NCBI GenBank assembly: GCA_003646745.1
Contig: QMLM01000026.1
Location: 1-12,587 of the forward strand
Length of the DNA stretch: 12,587 nt
DNA from: Deltaproteobacteria bacterium
GTDB lineage: Bacteria > Desulfobacterota > B13-G15 > RBG-16-54-18
Direction of reading: 5' to 3'
Made by a program: the position numbers and the translations under genes. Numbering within the stretch: position 1 is the stretch's first letter; every line of letters starts with the position of its first letter. Below, piece by piece: positions 6,529 to 12,587 of this stretch. The notes under the pieces were generated by a model, which saw only the letters and a list, made by a program, of their open reading frames with translations, was not told where the DNA came from and made no database searches.

Positions 6529-7101
6529 TTATTTTTTGAACGGAAAGGTCGCTTTGAAACTGGAGATTACCTCCCCGTAGTCGCTGGTGAAGCTGGCCAC
6601 CCCATTTCTGACCTCAATCGGAAAGGCAAAATCACCGACCTTCTCCCACCAGCTCTTGAGGAGGTTTACATGCTTTACCCCCTTCTTCTTCAGCATCTCC
6701 ACATTCCCCGCCGGAACCAGAAGGGCCAACAGGGCAGTATAGGCATCATAAGTGACTTCAACACGAAGCTGGCTGGTGGTCTTGGCAGGGATATAGATGT
6801 CCTCATAGACGATGGGGGTGCTCAGCTCAAACCCCTCAAAGGCCGTAGTGAACCTGAACTGGTCCAACATCACCTTGAACTTATTGGGGTTAGTGATGTC
6901 AAAGACGAAGGCCAGATCTAGGGTACTTCCTCTTTTCTTCTTCGGCTCTATCCAGAAAGGCCAATAATGGGCGACCTCCACCCTGTTGAGCTTTACAACG
7001 GGAGGTTGTACCTTTGGTGGAACTACGGCCCACCAAACGGTACAACCGACAATCCCCACGGCTATGATAAAAACCAAACCTATAAATAAGCTCTTGCGCA
7101 T
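6529..7101 (-). CDS. LEA14/WHy-like membrane-anchored protein, candidate lipoprotein
   Basis: A 190-residue protein with a hydrophobic N-terminus, MRKSLFIGLVFIIAVG, followed by IVGC. That fits a lipobox with the lipidated cysteine at residue 20, so an outer- or inner-membrane lipoprotein facing the periplasm is likely; a simple membrane anchor is the alternative. Residues about 38-125 look like a LEA14/WHy beta-sandwich: a hydrophobic strand leading into DITNPNKFKV (68-77), then alternating strands with IYIPAKTTSQLRVEV. The frame extends to 7131, but that would overlap livF. The ATG at 7101 has a strong AAGGAGG site 9 nt upstream. It sits between livF and the PaaK-like ligase, with no known role there; a periplasmic or envelope accessory to uptake is only a guess. 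The family call rests on fold-like patterns. Confidence 0.72.
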   Translation of the reverse strand: MRKSLFIGLVFIIAVGIVGCTVWWAVVPPKVQPPVVKLNRVEVAHYWPFWIEPKKKRGSTLDLAFVFDITNPNKFKVMLDQFRFTTAFEGFELSTPIVYEDIYIPAKTTSQLRVEVTYDAYTALLALLVPAGNVEMLKKKGVKHVNLLKSWWEKVGDFAFPIEVRNGVASFTSDYGEVISSFKATFPFKK

Positions 7102-7118
7102 CTTGTATAACCTCCTTC

Positions 7119-7916
7119 CTAAGTCAGCCACCTCTTGCGGCGCTTATAATGCTTTACTTGACGAAAACTTTTGCGCTGTCCCACGTCGGTAAGGCCTAAG
7201 TAGAAGTCCCTGATGTCAGGATTCTCCTTTAGTTTTTCAGCGGTATCGTCCATGACGATCCTGCCGGTCTCCATGACATAGGCATAGGGGGCGACGGTCA
7301 GGGCCAGCTTGACGTTCTGCTCCACCAATAGTATGGGGATCTTCTCCTCCTTATTGAGCCTGGTGATGATGTCGAATATTTCCTTAATCAACAAAGGGGC
7401 TAATCCCATGGAGGGCTCGTCCAGGAGCATCAACTTGGGCTGGGCCATCAGGGCCCTCCCAATGACGGTCATCTGCTGTTCTCCTCCGCTGACGAAGCCC
7501 GCCAAGACGTTGCGAACCTCCTTGAGGCGGGGGAAATAGTGATAGACCATCTCCAACCTTTCCTTTTTCCCCGAGGAGCGAAGGTGCGCGCCAACCATGA
7601 GGTTCTCCTCCACCGTGAGGTGCTCGAAGACCCTTCTCCCCTCTATGATCTGGAAGATCCCCCTCTTGGCGATCTCTTCTGCCTCCAGCTTGTCAATTCT
7701 TTCACCCATGAACTCTATGCTTCCATCGGTTACCTCACCGTCTTCATGTTTCAGCAAGCCAGATACCGCCTTCAAGGTAGTGCTTTTTCCAGCACCGTTG
7801 GCCCCCAGCAGGGCTACTATACCTCCTTCAGGGACCTCGATGGACACCCCTTTGAGCACCAGGATCACTTCGTGATACTTCACCTCAATATTATTGATTC
7901 TCAGAATACTTTCCAA
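7119..7916 (-). CDS. livF: Branched-chain amino acid-type ABC transporter ATPase, LivF-like
   Basis: A 265-residue ATP-binding subunit that powers import through the LivH/LivM pore. Walker A is GANGAGKS (38-45), the signature is SGGEQQ (143-148), Walker B is LMLLDEP (162-168), and LLVEQN (196-201) is the usual LivF switch region. The start codon is TTG at 7916: GGAGG lies 7 nt upstream, the nearest upstream ATG is out of frame and soon stopped, and the next in-frame ATG would delete Walker A. Typical LivF ends near the FYLG at 238-241; here a very basic tail of about 24 residues follows (KHYKRRKRW). The insertion around EVTDGSIEF (61-69) is also longer than in E. coli LivF. It is preceded by the solute-binding protein gene and followed 17 bp later by the lipoprotein. 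Its partner LivG is not in the window. Confidence 0.93.
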   Translation of the reverse strand: MESILRINNIEVKYHEVILVLKGVSIEVPEGGIVALLGANGAGKSTTLKAVSGLLKHEDGEVTDGSIEFMGERIDKLEAEEIAKRGIFQIIEGRRVFEHLTVEENLMVGAHLRSSGKKERLEMVYHYFPRLKEVRNVLAGFVSGGEQQMTVIGRALMAQPKLMLLDEPSMGLAPLLIKEIFDIITRLNKEEKIPILLVEQNVKLALTVAPYAYVMETGRIVMDDTAEKLKENPDIRDFYLGLTDVGQRKSFRQVKHYKRRKRWLT

Positions 7917-7969
7917 GACCTCACCTCCTCATAAATAGAGCGCCGATAAGAGGGACAGTTGACAGCATT

Positions 7970-9223
7970 TTACCACCCCAGCCATTCCTTCTCCCACTTC
8001 TCAGGATATCTCTTCTTGAAGTCTATCCTCTTGAGGAACTTGAATTTTCCGTTTTTGATGATGTACATCTGGGCGATGCTTGTGGGCCGATGATCAGTGG
8101 GGGTAAAGGTGACTGGAGGAGCCCCTATTCCCAAGTCAAAGTTCCGTAGGGTTTCAAAGGCCTCTTTGATCCCCTCGCCGGTGAGCTTGCCGGCCTTGTC
8201 GGCCCGCTTCATCGCCTCCCAAAGCAGAAGCACATCGCCCCAGGCCTGGACTGTCCTGATGAGGCGATCCTTTTCCGGGATACCAGGATTTAGCTTCTTG
8301 GCATACTCCACGATTTTGGGCATAAACCTAGGTCCTTTCTCGCCGAAGAAGGCGCAAGGCACCGCCCCGATGGCGTTCTCGGCAGCAGGGCCCGCCAGCT
8401 TAACGAGGTTCTTGTCAAATCCCCAGTTGTTGCTGATGTGCCAGGCCCCCAATCCCAGGGCATAGGAATCCTTCAGGGCAGTGGCCACTGACATGGTGGT
8501 GTTGCCATGCCAAACCAGATCGGGTTTGAACTTTTTGGCGGCCAGTACCTGGCTCTTGGTATCGAGGGCCGTGAGGGAGACATCCTGATCAGGGCCTATC
8601 TCAAAGCCCAAAATCTTAGCCTGGTCCTTGATGGCCTTAATGGGAGCGCTGGAATAAGGGGTGGGCCAGGAGTAAAAGCATACGAAGCGCGGCTTATCAC
8701 CCCGCTGCCTGCGTGCCTTGTACTTAGGGTCCTTCAACCAAATCTCCTCGTACCAAGCCGTGATGCACCCTCGAGCGTTAGTGGAGTAATCGCAAGAGAA
8801 GAACAGGTTATAGGGGGTCTTTTTGGGGTCGGTCAGGTGCGCCGAATAGGATGCAGAGACATACGGCATCTTGTCCTTGGTGACAGTTGGGGATAAGGCC
8901 TCGGTGTCACCGGTGCCCCATCCTAACACAGCTATCACCTTGTCATAGTCGCGAAGCCTCTTGTAAATGGTCACTGCCTCAGGAATACGGTAGCCATAAT
9001 CAAATTGAAAAAGCTTAATCTTTTTGCCGTTTACGCCCCCAGCGTCATTCACATAGGCGATGGCCTCGGCGATCCCCAGGGCATAGTCCTTGCCCACATC
9101 ACAGGTGCCGCCGGTCATGTCGTTGATGGCACCTACTTTTATTACCTCGGCCGCCCACGCTGGGCTGAAGGCAAGAGTTAATATTAACGCCATACCCAGT
9201 AATTTCCATCCACTCTTTTTCAT
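7970..9223 (-). CDS. Periplasmic solute-binding protein of a Liv-type ABC transporter
   Basis: A 417-residue substrate-binding protein of the Leu/Ile/Val-binding (type I periplasmic) family. The N-terminus is a classical Sec signal: MKKSGWK, a hydrophobic stretch LLGMALILTLAFS, and a predicted cut after PAWA (A24). The mature protein begins AEVIKVGAINDMTGG, the usual first strand of the family. AYVNDAGGVNGKKIKL follows the conserved N-terminal lobe pattern. A frame with a GTG start at 9238 exists, but the ATG at 9223 has GGAGG 7 nt upstream and the correct signal peptide. It is longer than E. coli LivK/LivJ (about 345 residues mature) and quite divergent, so the ligand may well not be an amino acid. 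Nearby acyl-CoA ligases favour an organic acid. Family certain, ligand unknown. Confidence 0.92.
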   Translation of the reverse strand: MKKSGWKLLGMALILTLAFSPAWAAEVIKVGAINDMTGGTCDVGKDYALGIAEAIAYVNDAGGVNGKKIKLFQFDYGYRIPEAVTIYKRLRDYDKVIAVLGWGTGDTEALSPTVTKDKMPYVSASYSAHLTDPKKTPYNLFFSCDYSTNARGCITAWYEEIWLKDPKYKARRQRGDKPRFVCFYSWPTPYSSAPIKAIKDQAKILGFEIGPDQDVSLTALDTKSQVLAAKKFKPDLVWHGNTTMSVATALKDSYALGLGAWHISNNWGFDKNLVKLAGPAAENAIGAVPCAFFGEKGPRFMPKIVEYAKKLNPGIPEKDRLIRTVQAWGDVLLLWEAMKRADKAGKLTGEGIKEAFETLRNFDLGIGAPPVTFTPTDHRPTSIAQMYIIKNGKFKFLKRIDFKKRYPEKWEKEWLGW

Positions 9224-9313
9224 CTCTCCACCTCCCACCTTTAGTGTTTAATTTTAATTTACCTCACCCCCCGCTTATGTCGTCTATCACCTCCCTTCTT
9301 TCTTCATATATCC

Positions 9314-10381
9314 TCAGTAGGAGAAGGGCCAGAGGTTGAAGTAATTCTTTATCTGCCACCAACGATAGGCCATACCATTGGGCTCATAGATGAGAAATAG
9401 GCAGATGGCGAGCCCAAAGGCCGCTTCTTTCAGGAACAGAAATTTCATCTGCAATTGTGGAAAGATAGGGGCCAGGGGCACAATGGCAAACTTTAAGGCC
9501 TCTAGGACCAAGACCATGAACATGGAACCGAAAAATATCCCGTGGATGCTCCCCACTCCTCCGATAAGGATTACTCCTACCAACCAAAGCGACCAAGACC
9601 ACATAAAATGCTCAGGGCTAAGGGCAGCCAAGTTACTTATCCAGAAGGCCCCAGCCACCCCTCCCAGGACACCGGCCACGAAGAAGGCGAGAAGCTTGTA
9701 TTTTACGATGTTCACCCCCAAGGCCTCGGCAGCGATGTCGTTGTCTCTGATGGCGATCCAAGCCCTGCCCACCCTCGAGCGTAGCAGATTAGCCATAGCA
9801 AGGGTGCACAGGGTGACCAAAACAACCATGAGGTAATAGACCCTTACATCATTGTCTATGACCAATGGACCGACTTTGATGGTACCGGGTGGAAGGGAAA
9901 AGGCCACCCCTCTACCACCTATCCGGCTTACATATTGGGTCAAGATAAAGTCCACGGTGATGAACTGAGCGGCCATAGTAGTCATAATCAGGTAAAACCC
10001 CTTGACCTTAGCTGAGGGCAGCCCAAAGAGCACGCTCCATATCCCGGCAGCAAAGGCAGCAATGAGCAGGCTCACTATATAGGGGAGGTGGAACATGAGC
10101 ATTCCTAGGGCGCAGACATAGGCCCCCACGGCGATAAAGGCGGCATGGCCGAGGGTGATCTGGCCACAGTAGCCAATGAGCAACTGTACCCCCATAGCAC
10201 CAAGGACGGTATATCCGATAATGTTGGCTACCCCAATCCAGTAAAGCCCTGCATATTGGGGGAAGAGATAGTAGACAACGATGAATAAAAGGATCATTTT
10301 CCCCCACACGAACCTCGTCTGCCACCATCGATGGTCCTGTTTGTAATATTCGTGATATATCCCGCAAGGAAGCCAGCTCAT
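9314..10381 (-). CDS. livM: Liv-type ABC transporter permease, LivM
   Basis: A 355-residue inner-membrane permease that forms the translocation channel with LivH. The family landmark is GRAWIAIRDNDIAAEALGVN (about 206-225), the cytoplasmic loop that contacts the ATPase; GYCGQITLGHAAFIAVGAY is the conserved N-terminal region. About eight to ten hydrophobic segments are visible. About 28 mostly hydrophilic residues (MSWLPCGIYHEYYKQD and on) precede the first membrane span, an extension absent from short LivM proteins. The ATG has GGAGG 7 nt upstream and lies 14 bp after the livH stop. A 90-bp AT-rich gap without obvious structure separates it from the solute-binding protein gene. Confidence 0.93.
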   Translation of the reverse strand: MSWLPCGIYHEYYKQDHRWWQTRFVWGKMILLFIVVYYLFPQYAGLYWIGVANIIGYTVLGAMGVQLLIGYCGQITLGHAAFIAVGAYVCALGMLMFHLPYIVSLLIAAFAAGIWSVLFGLPSAKVKGFYLIMTTMAAQFITVDFILTQYVSRIGGRGVAFSLPPGTIKVGPLVIDNDVRVYYLMVVLVTLCTLAMANLLRSRVGRAWIAIRDNDIAAEALGVNIVKYKLLAFFVAGVLGGVAGAFWISNLAALSPEHFMWSWSLWLVGVILIGGVGSIHGIFFGSMFMVLVLEALKFAIVPLAPIFPQLQMKFLFLKEAAFGLAICLFLIYEPNGMAYRWWQIKNYFNLWPFSY

Positions 10382-10395
10382 CTTCTACCCTCCTT

Positions 10396-11280
10396 CTAAA
10401 CCCTCTCGATCCTCTCCCATCCCCACAGGCCATAGGGAAGGAACAACAGAACGATCACCATGAAGGCAAAGGGGGCAATCTCCTTCACCCCCCCGGGGAA
10501 GTACTGGTCGAGATAGGCCCCGGAGAGGTTCTGCAAGATGCCGATGATGATCCCCCCTACGATAGCCCCCGGGACGGAATTAAGCCCCCCTAGCACCACT
10601 GCGGGTAGCACTAATAGGCCTAAGTATCCCACCGATATATTTAGGCCGTTGATGTTGCCCAATAGGGTCCCTCCAACACCCGCTGCCATAAAGGCGATGG
10701 CCCAGGCCATGGCGTATACGAACTTGGCGCTCACCCCTAAGGAAAGGGCGGCCATTTCATCGTCGGCGCATGCCTGCATAGAGAGCCCCCAACGGGTGTA
10801 TTTAAAGAAGGACACAAAGGCAATAAGGAGGATGATGGCTGCGATGAAACTCCAGAGGTAGACCTGCCCGATGATCACCGGCCCCCAGACGATCGGCTTC
10901 ATGGGAAAAACTGGCGGTAAAAAGACCCTAGTATCCGTTCCCCATATCAACTCCACAACCCCCCGGAAAAAGAAGGAAAGCCCCACGGTGACCATGATCA
11001 CGGTGAGGATCGGCTCCCCGATCAACTTCCTGAGGAAGAAATGTTCGGTGAGGAATCCTAGGATGATCCCGATGACCATGGTGAAGACTAGGGCCAGGAT
11101 GAAGGGAACGCCCCAGGTATAAAAGGTGAGACAGACATAGGCACCAATGAGGGTTAACTCCCCCATCGCCAGGTTGAGGACCCCGGAACACTTATAGATG
11201 AGACACCAACCCAGGGCGACCAAGGCGTAGATGCTCCCCACCATTATGCCCGTTACTATTGCTAGAAGAAACAGTTGCAT
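10396..11280 (-). CDS. livH: Liv-type ABC transporter permease, LivH
   Basis: A 294-residue inner-membrane permease, the partner of LivM in a heterodimeric channel. Typical LivH features are GSIYALVALGWCLIYKCSGV (15-34) and NLAMGELTLIGAY (36-48), the ATPase-contact loop ADDEMAALSLGV (residues near 172-183), and GGLNSVPGAIVGGIIIGILQ near the C-terminus. Length and segment pattern are normal for the family. Its ATG follows the TAA of the acyl-CoA synthetase with no base in between. The ribosome-binding GGAGG sits inside the last synthetase codons, 8 nt upstream. That points to strong translational coupling between the synthetase and the permease. Confidence 0.94.
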   Translation of the reverse strand: MQLFLLAIVTGIMVGSIYALVALGWCLIYKCSGVLNLAMGELTLIGAYVCLTFYTWGVPFILALVFTMVIGIILGFLTEHFFLRKLIGEPILTVIMVTVGLSFFFRGVVELIWGTDTRVFLPPVFPMKPIVWGPVIIGQVYLWSFIAAIILLIAFVSFFKYTRWGLSMQACADDEMAALSLGVSAKFVYAMAWAIAFMAAGVGGTLLGNINGLNISVGYLGLLVLPAVVLGGLNSVPGAIVGGIIIGILQNLSGAYLDQYFPGGVKEIAPFAFMVIVLLFLPYGLWGWERIERV

Positions 11281-12587
11281 TTATTTTCCCTCCTTTACCG
11301 GGACCTTCTCCACCCGAAGGTCCGTCTTGATCTGAACAACCCTGCCGTCTTCATAGGTGATATTGGTATCTATATGTAGTATATCTTTATCGGAATATAA
11401 GGCTTCTACTATATCCTTGTACCTCTGGGCCACAAAGGCCCTGCGCAGCTTACGGGTCCTTGTGAGCTCATCGTCATCGGCGTCGAACTCTTTATACAGG
11501 TTGACGAACTTTCTGATCTTGGCAGCAGGGGGAAGGGTCTTATTTACTTGCATGATGGCCTTTTTGACCAACTCATAGACCTCGGGCTTTTGGGATAGCT
11601 CTGGATAACTGGTATAGGCTATCCCTCTGTCCTCCGCCCATTTGCCAACGGTGCCGTAGTCTATGCAGGTGACCGCCGTAACATAGGGCATCTTGTCGCC
11701 GATGACCCAGGCGTCCTTCAAATAAGGACTGAACTTTAACCTCGCCTCCAGAAACTGGGGAGAGGATTTGCTGCCGTCGGACAGCACCATGATGTCCTTG
11801 GTCCGGTCGAATACCACCAGATGACCGTCGGCATCGATGAAACCTGTATCTCCTGAATGCAACCAACCGTCCCTGAGGGTCTTGGCAGTCTCCTCAGGCA
11901 TTTTGTAGTAACCCTTGAAGACCGAGGGGCTGCGTGAGATGATCTCCCCCTCCTCGGTGATCTTCACCTCGGTCTCGGGAATTGGTTTGCCGACGGTGTC
12001 GAATTTAATATCATCATCCCGATGCAGCATAGAGATCCCTGCTATCTCCGTCTGCCCATAGATCTGCTTGAGGTTCACACCGATGGCGTGGAAGAAGCGG
12101 AAGTGATCCGGCCCCATGGCCGCCCCACCGGTATAGGCATTGCGGATGCGAGAAAGCCCTAGGTGGTCCTTCAACTTTTTATGGCACCAGAGATACGCCA
12201 GATACTTAAGAGTCTTCCAATACCACGGGATAGGTTTTTTCTCGAACTTCAGGTCGGCCACGTGATAGCCAATCTTCATGGCCAAATTGAAGGCGACCCT
12301 CTTCAGCCAGGTGGCATCCAGGTGTTTAACTTGTACGGTGCGGGTTATCTGTTCGTAGACCCTTGGGCTGGCGAACATCAAATGGGGACCGATCTCCCTG
12401 ATGTTCTCCATGGCGGTCTCCGGCTCCTCGGGGAAGTTGATGGTGAAGCCGACCTGTAGGCCGCAGGAGATGGACATCATCTGCTCCCCAATCCAAGCGA
12501 AGGGCAGATATGATACGAAATCATCGGTATCAAAGCAGGGGTCCACCCGCATAAGGTTTTGCCCCATCTTAAGCATGTTATAATGGG
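11281..12587 (-). CDS. Long-chain-type acyl-CoA synthetase (AMP-forming), 5' partial
   Basis: The frame is open to the right window edge: the codons above the first visible ATG (12576) read H-Y-N, the kind of sequence found just after the P-loop in this family, so the true start lies outside. About 435 residues are visible. Counting from the ATG at 12576, motifs are FVSYLPFAW (20-28), YTGGAAMGP (148-156), QIYGQTE (171-177), LHSGDTGFIDADGHL (239-253), FDRTKDIM (256-263) and the catalytic-lysine region LTRTRKLRR (371-379, K376). The enzyme joins a carboxylic acid to CoA through an acyl-AMP. It resembles the FadD15-like long-chain branch, but its place immediately before livH implies activation of what the transporter brings in. 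Substrate range cannot be read from sequence. Confidence 0.93.
   Translation of the reverse strand, partial: HYNMLKMGQNLMRVDPCFDTDDFVSYLPFAWIGEQMMSISCGLQVGFTINFPEEPETAMENIREIGPHLMFASPRVYEQITRTVQVKHLDATWLKRVAFNLAMKIGYHVADLKFEKKPIPWYWKTLKYLAYLWCHKKLKDHLGLSRIRNAYTGGAAMGPDHFRFFHAIGVNLKQIYGQTEIAGISMLHRDDDIKFDTVGKPIPETEVKITEEGEIISRSPSVFKGYYKMPEETAKTLRDGWLHSGDTGFIDADGHLVVFDRTKDIMVLSDGSKSSPQFLEARLKFSPYLKDAWVIGDKMPYVTAVTCIDYGTVGKWAEDRGIAYTSYPELSQKPEVYELVKKAIMQVNKTLPPAAKIRKFVNLYKEFDADDDELTRTRKLRRAFVAQRYKDIVEALYSDKDILHIDTNITYEDGRVVQIKTDLRVEKVPVKEGK

Noticed and set aside
7102..7131. Longer N-terminus for the LEA14-like protein, starting at 7131
   Set aside because: It would overlap the end of livF and put ten extra charged residues before the leader peptide; the ATG at 7101 has a much better ribosome-binding site.
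9224..9313. Possible promoter or small gene between livM and the solute-binding protein gene
   Set aside because: I saw only an AT-rich run and a six-codon frame; there is no hairpin, no convincing promoter pair and no supported start.
10008..10433. Minus-strand open frame of 141 codons overlapping livM and livH
   Set aside because: It is an out-of-frame shadow of livM; the composition is Arg/Pro/Cys-rich, without family resemblance.

Overview
The window reads as chromosomal DNA of an anaerobic, respiring bacterium. The best guess is a Desulfobacterota (delta-proteobacterial) lineage. This rests on gene content, namely short-chain beta-oxidation enzymes beside a four-cluster ferredoxin and an NrfD-type membrane subunit, and on the multi-ligase Liv-type transporter cluster. 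No marker gene is present to prove it. Every gene lies on the minus strand, so transcription runs from high to low coordinates. I saw no rRNA, tRNA, CRISPR array, insertion sequence or phage gene.

Upstream block (12587 down to 5170): an acyl-CoA synthetase that runs off the right edge, livH, livM, a periplasmic solute-binding protein, livF, a small LEA14/WHy-like lipoprotein candidate, and a PaaK-like AMP-forming CoA ligase. Junctions are tight: the synthetase stop abuts the livH start, and other gaps are about 14 to 90 bp. The exception is a perfect 10-bp hairpin just before the PaaK-like gene. One Liv ATPase (livF) is present and its usual partner livG is not; it may lie beyond the right edge. 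Two acyl-activating enzymes around a Liv-type importer suggest import and CoA activation of a carboxylic acid rather than plain amino-acid uptake.

Control point (5059-5169): a 111-bp AT-rich intergenic stretch with small inverted repeats, in front of a cysteine-free MerR-family regulator. This looks like the start of a second transcription unit.

Downstream block (5058 down to 1): MerR regulator, thiolase, 3-hydroxybutyryl-CoA dehydrogenase, acyl-CoA dehydrogenase, a 16-cysteine [4Fe-4S] ferredoxin and an NrfD/PsrC-type quinone-interacting membrane protein that runs off the left edge. Ribosome-binding sites overlap or touch the preceding stop codons, so the six genes look co-transcribed and translationally coupled. 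The set covers three of the four beta-oxidation steps; enoyl-CoA hydratase and ETF are not in view.

Taken together, the model is import of a carboxylic acid, CoA activation, beta-oxidation, and transfer of electrons to or from the quinone pool, under a MerR-type regulator. The individual families are known. The linkage of the ferredoxin/NrfD pair to an acyl-CoA dehydrogenase operon, and the PaaK-like ligase with a degenerate P-loop, are the parts most worth following up.
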